Program-made: the position numbers and the translations under genes | The notes under the pieces: model-generated | The model's database searches: none | What the model was told of the DNA's origin: nothing | The model's input: the letters and a program-made list of their open reading frames with translations, nothing else | DNA from: Rectinema sp003452735 | GTDB lineage: Bacteria > Spirochaetota > Spirochaetia > Treponematales > Rectinemataceae | Reading direction: 5' to 3' | Assembly (NCBI GenBank): GCA_035415815.1 | Contig: DAOOGR010000001.1 | Coordinates: 124,001-188,000 of the forward strand | DNA length: 64,000 nt | Shown here: positions 1-9,132 of the stretch, piece after piece | How positions within the stretch are numbered: the first letter of the stretch is position 1 | How the letters are laid out: each line of letters begins with the position of its first letter

Positions 1-845
1 GGGAGGTAGGGTATGAGGGTATAAGGTTAGTAGGCAGGTATGAGGTGAGTGGAGAGGGTATAGGGATAAGAGGGGAGGTAAGAGGAGGTGGGGGGGCATA
101 TGAGATAGGGGTAGAGGGAGGGGGAGTGAAGGGTATAGGGGTAGGGGCAGGTATTTGTAAAGTTAAGGTAGGGGAAGAAAGTTATGAGGTAAGGTATGAG
201 GGGGTTATAGGGGGAGGGGAAGTGAAGTTAGGGGGTAGTATAGGTAAGTTAGGAGGTTATGAGGGGGTTGTGGAGTTAGAGGGGGTAGGGATAGGTAAGG
301 TGATGGAGGCCATAGGGGTAAGAGGAGTAGAAGGTAAGGTTAGGGGGCGGATATATGGGTTAGAGAGGGGAGGGAAGATATCTTGGAGTATAAGTGGGTT
401 AGGGTATGAGGGGGAGGTGATGGGTATAGGGGTAGGGATAAGAGGAGAAGGGGTAGGGGATGAGAAGGGATATGAGATAAAGGGGTTGGAGGTAAGTATA
501 GGTAGTTATGATATAGGGTTGAGGGGTAAGGGGATATATGGGGGGGAGTTATTTTCTGGGGAGGTTAGTGGAGGGGGGATGAGGTATGAGGTGAGGGTAG
601 GGATAAGGGGTGGAGAGGTAAGAGTAGAGGTAGGGAAGGAGTGTAGTGGGGTATTTGAGGTATCTGGGGGTCGTGTAGGGGGGGAGGTAGGGATGGATAA
701 TTTTGGTATAGGGATAGGGGATGGGGTAATGAGGTTAGGGGGCAAGGCTAGGGGTTGGTATGAGGGTGGGCATTGGGGGATAAGTTTAGATGGGATTAGT
801 TTGAGGTATGAGGGAGAGGGGGTATATCCCGAGTTAAGGGTTAGC
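1..845 (+). other. Cytosine-depleted, G-rich coding island within tamB
   Basis: Hand count gives 16 C in bases 1-840, against about one base in five elsewhere. The sampled 60-base line at 181-240 has 30 G, 16 A, 14 T and 0 C. Runs of seven G lie at 90-96, 540-546 and 678-684. Bias acts at all codon positions: Ile is almost always ATA, Leu TTA/TTG, Glu mostly GAG, Gly mostly GGG, Ser AGT, Arg AGG/AGA. The change to normal composition occurs over about 20 bases near 825-845. The left end of the island is outside the window. Confidence 0.95.
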
Positions 846-3125
846 GGATCGGCGGGAGAGCAAGAAGCCAATCTCAATATAGATTATTTACAATATGCTG
901 GACAATCGCTAAAAGGTTCAATGGCTATCCAATATTCTTCGATAGCTAATCTACTAAAAGATACAAAAATAAATTATTCATTCCTGAGCATTGAAACTAA
1001 TAGGCCAATCCTAGAAGGAAGGATTGTAGCTCTAGACAACAACCTTGAAGTTTCAATTATCGCATCATCAATTCCATTGGAAGAAATATTGCCATCTACT
1101 CTTAATATTTCTGGAGATATAGAGTTAAAGGGAAGTGCAACCATTTTAATATCAGGTAAAAAGTTCAATCTTTCTGATATATCTTATCTGGGTCTGCAAT
1201 TCAACACTAGAAAAGCAGAAATGAAAGGAATATCTTTTTCAGCTTCGGCTGTAATAAAGCTTAAGGGTTCTGCTTTATCTTTGGAATCTGGATTTTTCTC
1301 TTATCAGAACTATAGATTTGAAAATATAAATGCTGAATACGATATAGATACAAAACAAGTCACCTATGATCTGAATTCTAAGATAGTAATTGGTAAACAA
1401 TTGCTAAGCGCTAGGTTGAAAGGCATAGGCGAAAATGTGGATGACTCTATATTTAAACCAGATATGGCTCAGAATTTTAATATTATCGGGGATATAATTG
1501 AAGCAAAATTCGGATCTAGAGCTATAGATCCACTAACCTACTCAATTTCTTATTTGGAACACAACCTACAGATTCATCTAAGCCAAGCAAACGGGGACAG
1601 CATCGATGCCTCGATAAATAATATGACAGATTTTGATCTTGTCTTAAATGATTTATTTAAGGTCAAAGGAAAAGCTAGTGGTAAAATCCAAGCAAACGAA
1701 GTATCAGCTGACATTGTTTTGGAGAAAATTGATTTAACATCGCTAGGAGCTTTGATCTCAAAAGATATTTTACGAGATATCTCGGGAGACGCATCGGCTG
1801 TATTGCATCTCTCTGGAGATATATCAGACCCTAGAATTGAAGGCAGAATCTTATTCAGCAATTTTATTATCGATCCGAATCTATATGTTCTAGAAAAAAT
1901 GGGACCTTTCAATGCAGAAATTACTATAAGTGATGGGGTAGTGGAATTAAGTCCAACAATTGTGAATATTGGAACTGGCGATATTTCCCTTGCTGCGACT
2001 GCGAACCTTGCTAGATGGCAACTCAGCGATATCAAAGTCTTTTTTTCAACTCTTGAGAAAGCTTCTATGCGCTTAAAAGGAACTATTGGTGGGTTGAATA
2101 CTGATGGCATTTGGATTAAAGGCGATATAAAAGCAGCAATATCTTCGGATTTTGTCGAAATTGGCGGGAATATACTTCTAGATAATGGGACACTTGAAGT
2201 TGATCCTAATGGTTTTGTTTTCTCAGAAAACACCCAATCTCCAGTTTCGCCTCTTTATCTCAATTTAATTGTTACATTTGGAAAAAATGTCCAAATGTAT
2301 ATACCCAACAAGGATATATCACTTATTAAAGGTACTATATCTCCTACTTCGACTTTGAAAGTGCAATACGATCAGGCAAAAGGAGATCTTGCTGTAAATG
2401 GTAGCATTGAGCTTCGTTCGGGATACATATATTATCTCCTGAGAGATTTCTTTATAAAAGAGTGCACAATAGAACTCTCAGAAAACCAATCCAAATTCAA
2501 TCCAGTTATGACTGTCATTGCTGAGTTGATGGAGCCCAGCAAGGATGGAATGATCAAAATAACGCTTTCAGCCAACAAATCTCCTATAGATAACTTCAAT
2601 CCAGTATTGTCTTCGGTGCCTCCAAAAAGCCAAATCGAGCTTCTTGCTCTTCTTGGTGGTGGATTAGCACTTTCAGAGTTAGCAGAGAATACTCCTCTTA
2701 CATTGAAAGAAGCAGTAATCGCAAGCTCCGAGTTTCTTACACATAATTTGGTTTTTAGATCATTCGAGCAACGAGTTCAAAAGGCTTTAGGCCTTGATGT
2801 TCTTTACCTGCAGTCATCTTTTATTCAGCGTTGGCTTCTAGATATAACAGATGAGGCCCATAAGGATCAGACTAATTTATCGAAGTATCTAATTGGAACA
2901 GGGCTTTTTGGAGGAAAATATATAACCGATTCAGCTTTTGCGCATTTTTCTCTTAGGATAGAGCAGAACCCGCTTGAGAAAACTGGATTTTTACAATTAA
3001 ATCCAGAAATTGGGCTCGAACTGCAATCTCCATTTGGTCTTTTGAAATGGAGTATGTCGTTTGGTAAAGAAGGCATGCCCTTAAATAACCAAGACCTTAG
3101 TTTGAGTTGGCGTATCAATTTTTGA
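1..3125 (+). CDS. tamB: TamB-like translocation/assembly protein, 5'-truncated by the window edge
   Basis: The frame is open from base 3 to the stop at 3123-3125, so the true start lies upstream of the window; the GTG at 45 is only the first internal start codon. The C-terminal ~350 residues resemble the TamB (DUF490) domain: long beta-rich repeats, a segment near 2390-2480 and a final aromatic (ends in WRINF). TamB is an inner-membrane-anchored periplasmic protein that works with BamA-family barrels in envelope biogenesis, and bamA follows after 18 nt with its own AGGAG. The first ~840 bases are extraordinary: G-rich and nearly free of C, encoding Gly/Val/Glu/Arg/Ile with hardly any Thr, Gln, Pro, Asn or His, while an alternating beta-strand-like pattern persists. 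Beyond ~845 codon use is ordinary. Family call is fairly sure; the meaning of the biased segment is unknown. Confidence 0.85.
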   Translation, partial: EVGYEGIRLVGRYEVSGEGIGIRGEVRGGGGAYEIGVEGGGVKGIGVGAGICKVKVGEESYEVRYEGVIGGGEVKLGGSIGKLGGYEGVVELEGVGIGKVMEAIGVRGVEGKVRGRIYGLERGGKISWSISGLGYEGEVMGIGVGIRGEGVGDEKGYEIKGLEVSIGSYDIGLRGKGIYGGELFSGEVSGGGMRYEVRVGIRGGEVRVEVGKECSGVFEVSGGRVGGEVGMDNFGIGIGDGVMRLGGKARGWYEGGHWGISLDGISLRYEGEGVYPELRVSGSAGEQEANLNIDYLQYAGQSLKGSMAIQYSSIANLLKDTKINYSFLSIETNRPILEGRIVALDNNLEVSIIASSIPLEEILPSTLNISGDIELKGSATILISGKKFNLSDISYLGLQFNTRKAEMKGISFSASAVIKLKGSALSLESGFFSYQNYRFENINAEYDIDTKQVTYDLNSKIVIGKQLLSARLKGIGENVDDSIFKPDMAQNFNIIGDIIEAKFGSRAIDPLTYSISYLEHNLQIHLSQANGDSIDASINNMTDFDLVLNDLFKVKGKASGKIQANEVSADIVLEKIDLTSLGALISKDILRDISGDASAVLHLSGDISDPRIEGRILFSNFIIDPNLYVLEKMGPFNAEITISDGVVELSPTIVNIGTGDISLAATANLARWQLSDIKVFFSTLEKASMRLKGTIGGLNTDGIWIKGDIKAAISSDFVEIGGNILLDNGTLEVDPNGFVFSENTQSPVSPLYLNLIVTFGKNVQMYIPNKDISLIKGTISPTSTLKVQYDQAKGDLAVNGSIELRSGYIYYLLRDFFIKECTIELSENQSKFNPVMTVIAELMEPSKDGMIKITLSANKSPIDNFNPVLSSVPPKSQIELLALLGGGLALSELAENTPLTLKEAVIASSEFLTHNLVFRSFEQRVQKALGLDVLYLQSSFIQRWLLDITDEAHKDQTNLSKYLIGTGLFGGKYITDSAFAHFSLRIEQNPLEKTGFLQLNPEIGLELQSPFGLLKWSMSFGKEGMPLNNQDLSLSWRINF

Positions 3126-3143
3126 GAAAATACAGGAGCAGCA

Positions 3144-5696
3144 ATGAAATATTCGAATAGGCTTTTCATCTCAATCATAATGATTTTTTGTGCTTTTCAA
3201 ATAATTTGCGCTCAGACTTCGACAGAAGAGCTTCCTCACCAAGATAATTCTCAGGATTGGTTTTGGAATAAAAAAATAGCTGGATTCAAATGGGATGGAT
3301 TACACTATGCAAACCGCAATGATCTCGATTCCATGCTGCGTGGCTACATAGGGACATTTTTTACTGAGAATATTTGGATAGAAATTCAAGCAAAGCTCTA
3401 TGCGCTAGATTGGTTTGAGAGCATTGAATCTATCGCATTACCAGCTGGAGATGAAGAAGATAGAATAATAATTAAATTCATAGTGATCGAAAAGCCATCT
3501 ATCAGCTCTATAAAAGTCATTGGAAACAGTTCTATCAGAACGTCGGAATTACTCGATGTCGCTTCTTCGAAAACCGGTGCAATTTTTAATGAAGATAAAG
3601 CAAAGGCTGATGCACTTGCGATCCAAAAATTCTACCTACAGAAGGGTTTCCCCGATGCAAAAGTGGAATATGAAAAAAATCCTGCTGCAGGAAATCCTAA
3701 CCTAATAGTGTTGACATTCAAGGTAACCGAAGGAACAGCTGTTGTTGTTAGAAAGATCGCATTCTCAGGTAATTCTGCATTTTCTTCTCAGACTCTCAAA
3801 GGCCAGGTAACACTTAAAGAAGCTGGGCTTTTTCAGAAAGGAGCATACGAAGAATCAAAGCTGGCTGAAAGCCGAACAGCTTTAGAAGATTATTATGCAT
3901 CTAAGGGATATGTAGATGCTAAAGTCATAGATGTAATCAAGAATTATTCCAAAGATGAAAAAAGTCAGAAAAACTATATAGACATAACTTTTGTTATAGC
4001 CGAAGGCAAGCAATGGAGATTAGGTGATATTGTCTTTGAAGGCAATAGTATATTTTCTACATCTCGCCTTGCTTCTTTGATATCTCTAAAACAGAATGAA
4101 CCCATAAATCTGAAGCGCCTTCTTACTGACAAACAAAAAATAGACGATCTATATTATGAATCCGGCTATATTTTCAATAATATAACAATGACTGAAGTTC
4201 GAGATGAACAGACTGGAAAAATTTCATTCAAGATCTCGATCATCGAAAGGGATAGGGCTCATATAGAGAGTATTACCTTCAAGGGCAATACAAAGACAAA
4301 GGATTATGTCATTGCAAGAGAAATACCGCTTGAAGCTGGTGAAGTATTTTCAAAGACAAAGATCATCGATGGACTACGAAATCTATATAGCCTTCAATAC
4401 TTCTCATCTATCGAGCCTGAGATTCATCAAGGAAGTGTAATAGACTTGATGGATCTGGTTATAAATGTAGAAGAAATGAGCACATCTCAAATACAATTTG
4501 GTCTTACGCTATCTGGGCTTGGACAACAAACTGCTTTTCCTATCTCAGGATTTGTAAAATTTAGCGACTTGAATCTTGGGGGCACGGGAAAGAACCTTCA
4601 GGTCAATATGACACTTTCTCCAGATGAACAAAGCCTAGAGACTTCATTTGGTCAGAGCTGGCTTTTTAATAAGCGAATATCTCAGAGTCTTAGCTTCAAT
4701 ATAGCGCATTCAATCCTTCAGACTGCACAAGATTCTATAGCTCCTATTTTCTCTGAGGAAGACATTCCAGATCCGTTTATTGCGCTTGGAAGTGGATCAA
4801 ATGAATGGGATGGCCTTCTTTCATCGGTTTCAGATACTTACTTGATGGATTACGATGATTATGCTTTCAGCCTTGGGTATTCGATGGGCTATGTTCATAA
4901 AATATCGCAAGGGGATGTGGGAATTTCTGGGGGTGTTTCTTCAGGCTTAGATATGTCTTCCTATGACAGCGCCAAATATCGCCCTTACGAAAAAGAAATG
5001 CGCGACTATAATGGTCAATGGGTATTAAAAAATTCTATTTTTGGTCGGGTATATCTGAATAAGTTGGATTATTGGTATAACCCTGGGAAAGGATACTTTT
5101 TAAGTGAACGTCTCGCTTACACAGGGTTATTGCCAATAGAACGTCAATTCTATATCAGATCTGATACGCGTGCAGAATTATATGCAACACTTTTTTCCAT
5201 TCCTTTCTCAAGTACTTGGATATTCTCACCAGTTCTCGGTATTCATAGTGGAGTTCAGGCACTTTTCCCTCAACCATGGAATTCGCTAAAAGTTACAAAA
5301 GACTGGGTATATATTGATGGCACATTCAATATGAGAGGTTGGAAATCTTTATACAACGGACACGGAATCCTTGTATGGGAAAACTGGCTAGAGCTACATC
5401 TTCCTCTAGTTCCTCAGATCCTAAGCTTAGACGGATTTTTTGACGCTGGAGCAATGATGACTGAGAACGGTTGGCTTGATATGACTTTTGATTCACCAGT
5501 CTCTACAAATAGTGATACTTTAGGATGGAATAATTTTGCCTTCTCTGTTGGCTTTGGGGCTAGATTTATAATTCCTCAGTTTCCTTTTAGATTCTATCTT
5601 GCTAAGCGTTTTGTATATGATGGTTCTAAAGTCGAATGGAAGACTAAAGGAGGTTCCTTCGATTTTGTTTTGAGCATTACGCAACCGCTCTATTGA
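3144..5696 (+). CDS. bamA: Outer-membrane protein assembly factor BamA
   Basis: 850 residues, the usual BamA size. The product starts with a signal peptide (hydrophobic stretch ending about residue 24, ...IICAQ), followed by about five POTRA modules (roughly residues 45-450, each with a conserved Gly-Asn turn such as VIGNSSI, FSGNSAF, FEGNSIF, FKGNTKT) and a C-terminal 16-strand barrel region (about 460-850) ending in an aromatic residue. It folds and inserts outer-membrane barrel proteins. The ATG at 3144 has AGGAG about 7 nt upstream and lies 18 nt after the tamB stop. The pairing with tamB fits a common envelope-assembly function. Nothing in the gene looks damaged, and its base composition is ordinary, unlike the start of tamB. 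Confidence 0.95.
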   Translation: MKYSNRLFISIIMIFCAFQIICAQTSTEELPHQDNSQDWFWNKKIAGFKWDGLHYANRNDLDSMLRGYIGTFFTENIWIEIQAKLYALDWFESIESIALPAGDEEDRIIIKFIVIEKPSISSIKVIGNSSIRTSELLDVASSKTGAIFNEDKAKADALAIQKFYLQKGFPDAKVEYEKNPAAGNPNLIVLTFKVTEGTAVVVRKIAFSGNSAFSSQTLKGQVTLKEAGLFQKGAYEESKLAESRTALEDYYASKGYVDAKVIDVIKNYSKDEKSQKNYIDITFVIAEGKQWRLGDIVFEGNSIFSTSRLASLISLKQNEPINLKRLLTDKQKIDDLYYESGYIFNNITMTEVRDEQTGKISFKISIIERDRAHIESITFKGNTKTKDYVIAREIPLEAGEVFSKTKIIDGLRNLYSLQYFSSIEPEIHQGSVIDLMDLVINVEEMSTSQIQFGLTLSGLGQQTAFPISGFVKFSDLNLGGTGKNLQVNMTLSPDEQSLETSFGQSWLFNKRISQSLSFNIAHSILQTAQDSIAPIFSEEDIPDPFIALGSGSNEWDGLLSSVSDTYLMDYDDYAFSLGYSMGYVHKISQGDVGISGGVSSGLDMSSYDSAKYRPYEKEMRDYNGQWVLKNSIFGRVYLNKLDYWYNPGKGYFLSERLAYTGLLPIERQFYIRSDTRAELYATLFSIPFSSTWIFSPVLGIHSGVQALFPQPWNSLKVTKDWVYIDGTFNMRGWKSLYNGHGILVWENWLELHLPLVPQILSLDGFFDAGAMMTENGWLDMTFDSPVSTNSDTLGWNNFAFSVGFGARFIIPQFPFRFYLAKRFVYDGSKVEWKTKGGSFDFVLSITQPLY

Positions 5697-5731
5697 TTCA
5701 TAAAGAATTCATATGGAGGTCTATACAATAA

Positions 5732-5760
5732 GGCTGCTTCTTGTACTATGAAAAGCAGCT
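5732..5760. repeat. Inverted repeat between bamA and mutS spanning the mutS -35 box
   Basis: GGCTGCTT (5732-5739) pairs with AAGCAGCT (5753-5760), eight pairs with one G-U, loop 13 nt. The loop contains the mutS -35 hexamer. No T-run follows, so it is not a standard terminator. It could be an operator or chance. Confidence 0.35.
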
Positions 5761-5769
5761 CTCTATAAT
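5741..5769 (+). promoter_or_regulatory. mutS promoter, predicted leaderless transcript
   Basis: TTGTAC (5741-5746), 17-nt spacer, TATAAT (5764-5769). The mutS ATG begins only 7 nt after the -10 box, where transcription is expected to start. There is no Shine-Dalgarno sequence between the box and the ATG. Confidence 0.7.
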
Positions 5770-5775
5770 GTCTTC

Positions 5776-8364
5776 ATGTCTTCTAAATCAGACTCGATGC
5801 TCGATCAATATCGCAGAATAAAGGCTAAGCATCGCGATGAAATTCTCTTTTTTAGATTGGGCGATTTTTACGAAATGTTCAATGAAGACGCTCAAGAAGC
5901 GAGTGCAATTCTCGATCTGACTTTAACCAAGCGGCAAGGCCTTCCTATGTGTGGAATACCTTATCATGCTGCCAAAGCCTATATTGCTCGACTTCTTAAG
6001 GCTGGTAAAAAGGTAGCAATTTGCGAACAAAAGGCACTTTCTAATAATAAGCGCGGTCTTATGGATCGCGAAGTTGTAGAAGTGATTACACCAGGTACCG
6101 CATTAGAAGATGATTATCTAGAACAGGGTACAAATAACTATTTAGCAGACATCTGTATAATTGATCAAAGCCTTTGTTTTGCTTACTTAGATGTATCCAC
6201 AGGCGAATTTAGAGCTTTTTCTTTGGCCTTCAAGAGAGAAATGGTAGCAGAGACAATAAGAGCCGAATTATATCGTTTGTCACCTCGTGAGATTTTAGTT
6301 CAGCAATCTATTCTTGATCAACCCAAGCTTTTTCAGGTTATACGTGAGTGTGGCTCAATCATAGAAGCCCAGCCGGACTGGGTCTATGATATTTCGCACT
6401 CACTCGACTTGCTTAAGAAAAAATTCGGCATTGTATCTCTAAAGGGTTTCGGTTTTGAGGATAATGCTCCTGAAATCGCAGCCGCAGGTAATTTACTTGA
6501 ATATGTACAGGAAATGATACGTAAAAATTGCCCTCATATTCGAGCCTTGCTCCCCTATGAAGAAAAAGAATACGTGCTTTTAGATGAAGCCACAAAGAGA
6601 AACTTGGAACTTGTAAAGAATCTTAGTGATTCTAGCAAGAGAGATACTCTTATTGAGGTAATAGATAAAACCAAAACAGCGGGCGGAGCTCGTCTTCTGC
6701 GCCAATGGCTCTTTCAACCTCTCAGAATTCGCGAGAAAATCGAAGAACGCTTAGAAGCAATTTCGTTTTTATACCATAATCAAATATTACTGACAGATAT
6801 AAGAAAATTACTTTATGGCATTCTCGATATAGAGAGATTGATATCTCGTCTTGCTGTCGATAAGGCTCATGCTAGAGATCTAAGAGCTATTCATGATTCA
6901 ATCAATATTGGAATAAACCTTTTTGCTCTGATAGCATCTGCTCAAGCTCCTTTCGAACTAACTTCAAGGATGAGCAAGGAGCAACTTGAAGCTTGTAAGC
7001 ATGTTATCGATACTATAGAAAAAACTATCTTGGAAGAGCCATCTATTTTGTTGACAGAAGGCAATATTATAAGGGATGGTTACGACAAAGAGCTTGACGA
7101 TCTGAGAAATCTGCATAAGAACACTCAGAAAGTACTTGAAGACTACCTTAAAGATGAGAAAAAGCGTACAGGGATTCAAAATCTACGGATAAGATATAAT
7201 AGAATAATTGGTTATTACATTGAAGTGACAAAAGGAAATCTTGCGAATGTTCCTTCTCATTTCATTCGCAGACAATCTCTAGTTGGCGCAGAACGATATA
7301 CTACCGATCGATTAGCAGAACTAGAGAGCAAGATCAATGGAGCGCAGGAGCGCATTATTGATATCGAGAAGAATATTTTTATCGAGATAAGAGATAGCCT
7401 GAAACAATTTATCCCTGCGCTGCTAGAATGCGCCTCAGAAATATCAAGGATAGACTGCTTGGCATCACTTGCTCAGACTGCAACTGAGCAAGGTTTTACA
7501 AAACCTCAAATTGAAGAAGAAGAAGATATAGAGATAATAAATGGCCGACATCCTGTAGTAGAAATCTGTTTGCCTTATGGAGATTTTGTACCAAATTCAA
7601 TTAGCCTTTCAAGAAAGAGCAACTGGTTTATATTGATAACAGGTCCTAATATGGCTGGTAAATCTACTGTGCTTCGGCAAACGGCGCTTATTGTGCTTCT
7701 TGCTCACATGGGCAGTTTTGTACCAGCTGAATCGGCAAAGATAGGGCTCGTAGACAAGATTTACTGTCGTGTAGGAGCGCAGGACAATCTAGCTAGAGGT
7801 GAGAGCACTTTTCTGGTTGAAATGCATGAGACCGCTTTTATACTCAACACCGCGACTGAGAAAAGCCTTGTGATTATGGATGAAGTAGGTAGGGGAACAG
7901 GGACTCTGGATGGAGTATCGATAGCTTGGGCGGTAAGTGAGTACCTTATAAAGAGAATCAGCTGCAGAACACTTTTTGCAACGCATTATCATGAGCTTAC
8001 AACTATGGCAATTCCAGGGATGCGCAACATGAGAATGGTTGCAACCGAACAAGATGGCAATATATCTTTTCCAAAAAGGCTCGAAGATGGTGCTTCAAGC
8101 GGTTCTTATGGCATACATGTTGCAAATCTTGCTGGATTGCCAAAAGAGGTTATCATAAGAGCTTCTGAAGTTGAATCACATTTTAATTCTATGGAGCAAG
8201 CATTAAAAGAAGAAAAACCCGAAGAAACCGCAGTTCCTTCTTATGAACTATTTAGCGCTGAAGATATTGTCATCGAAACATTGAAAAACATAGATCCAAA
8301 CAATATTACACCAATTAAAGCTCTTCAAATTTTATCTGACCTCGTTGAGAGATTGAAGCAATGA
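5776..8364 (+). CDS. mutS: DNA mismatch repair protein MutS
   Basis: 862 residues, typical for MutS. The mismatch-binding Phe-x-Glu is at residues 31-33 (DFYEMF). The ATPase has Walker A GPNMAGKST near residue 622 and a Walker B/signature DEVGRGTGTLDG near 698; most MutS read GRGTSTFDG, so the S/F positions are replaced by G/L, a mild deviation. ATHYHEL follows. MutS recognises mismatches and recruits MutL. The ATG at 5776 is chosen because the protein begins in the expected place and a consensus promoter ends 6 nt before it. comF follows after 8 nt. Confidence 0.97.
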   Translation: MSSKSDSMLDQYRRIKAKHRDEILFFRLGDFYEMFNEDAQEASAILDLTLTKRQGLPMCGIPYHAAKAYIARLLKAGKKVAICEQKALSNNKRGLMDREVVEVITPGTALEDDYLEQGTNNYLADICIIDQSLCFAYLDVSTGEFRAFSLAFKREMVAETIRAELYRLSPREILVQQSILDQPKLFQVIRECGSIIEAQPDWVYDISHSLDLLKKKFGIVSLKGFGFEDNAPEIAAAGNLLEYVQEMIRKNCPHIRALLPYEEKEYVLLDEATKRNLELVKNLSDSSKRDTLIEVIDKTKTAGGARLLRQWLFQPLRIREKIEERLEAISFLYHNQILLTDIRKLLYGILDIERLISRLAVDKAHARDLRAIHDSINIGINLFALIASAQAPFELTSRMSKEQLEACKHVIDTIEKTILEEPSILLTEGNIIRDGYDKELDDLRNLHKNTQKVLEDYLKDEKKRTGIQNLRIRYNRIIGYYIEVTKGNLANVPSHFIRRQSLVGAERYTTDRLAELESKINGAQERIIDIEKNIFIEIRDSLKQFIPALLECASEISRIDCLASLAQTATEQGFTKPQIEEEEDIEIINGRHPVVEICLPYGDFVPNSISLSRKSNWFILITGPNMAGKSTVLRQTALIVLLAHMGSFVPAESAKIGLVDKIYCRVGAQDNLARGESTFLVEMHETAFILNTATEKSLVIMDEVGRGTGTLDGVSIAWAVSEYLIKRISCRTLFATHYHELTTMAIPGMRNMRMVATEQDGNISFPKRLEDGASSGSYGIHVANLAGLPKEVIIRASEVESHFNSMEQALKEEKPEETAVPSYELFSAEDIVIETLKNIDPNNITPIKALQILSDLVERLKQ

Positions 8365-8372
8365 TATGAATA

Positions 8373-9110
8373 ATGAGCGATTATTTAATGATGGATTCTA
8401 TCTTCAGGAAAGCTAATGCTCAGACTCTTGATTATATATTTCCCCAGCACTGTGTTCTATGTGGATCGATTGTGAGCGCAGTATCTTGGTCTCCTGCACC
8501 TCTCTGCGCTTCTTGTGAACGGACCTTAGAGTTTATCAAGGGTCCACGCTGCAAACACTGTGGAAGAGAGCTTATCAGCGAGCTGGAATATTGTATGGAT
8601 TGCCGCAATTTACAGACTTCCTTGACACATATAATTCCAATATTCAGTTTTCGTGGCAATGCAGCCAGTTTAATCCATGCATTTAAGACGGGTCAGCGTA
8701 TTTCTTTGGCCCGCTATTTTGCTTATCGTATTTCTATGCTTGATGAATTGGTAGGAAATATTTCTACTTCTATATGTCTTGTTCCTGTGCCACCAAGGCC
8801 TGAAAAATTGAAATTAGGACAATTCGATCAAGTAGGCACCATAGCAGAATCACTTATAGAATATGGCTACCATTATAAAAAGATGCTTTTGAGATTATCA
8901 GGAAGCAGTCAACAAAAATTGCTAGATCGTGCTAGTCGCCTTAAGAATGCTTCGCTATCTTATACACTCTTATCTGAAAAAAAAACCATGGAAAGAATCA
9001 TTTTGCTCGATGATGTTTGTACCACAGGTGCAACTCTTGAAGCTTGTGCAAGGTTATTGATGCAAAATGGGAATGAAGTTGCCGGTGCAATAGTCCTTGC
9101 TGCTGATTAG
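8373..9110 (+). CDS. comF: ComF-family phosphoribosyltransferase-like protein
   Basis: 245 residues. The N-terminus holds a zinc-finger-like set of four CxxC pairs (C27/C30, C45/C48, C60/C63, C74/C77), and the C-terminal half is a type I phosphoribosyltransferase fold with the PRPP loop ILLDDVCTTGATL near residues 211-223. ComF homologues (ComFC, GntX) support DNA uptake or use of extracellular DNA in some bacteria, though the biochemical role is uncertain. It follows mutS by 8 nt and probably shares its transcript. No competence machinery is visible in this window, so a role in DNA uptake is not implied here. Confidence 0.85.
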   Translation: MSDYLMMDSIFRKANAQTLDYIFPQHCVLCGSIVSAVSWSPAPLCASCERTLEFIKGPRCKHCGRELISELEYCMDCRNLQTSLTHIIPIFSFRGNAASLIHAFKTGQRISLARYFAYRISMLDELVGNISTSICLVPVPPRPEKLKLGQFDQVGTIAESLIEYGYHYKKMLLRLSGSSQQKLLDRASRLKNASLSYTLLSEKKTMERIILLDDVCTTGATLEACARLLMQNGNEVAGAIVLAAD

Positions 9111-9132
9111 GCTTAATATGCAGAAGCGAATC

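Noticed and set aside
1..845. Sequencing artefact (poly-G from two-colour chemistry) or a non-coding repeat
   Set aside because: An 840-base segment with an unbroken frame, a beta-like hydrophobic pattern and a frame-exact join to TamB is hard to get from miscalls, although long-read confirmation is still needed.
1..845. Diversity-generating retroelement variable region
   Set aside because: Those mutate adenines from a template repeat and need a reverse transcriptase; neither a template repeat nor a reverse transcriptase is visible here, and A is retained.
506..877. 123-residue minus-strand reading frame opposite the G-rich tamB segment
   Set aside because: It is Pro/Ser/Leu/Thr-rich only because its strand is C-rich here; no ribosome-binding site or family resemblance.
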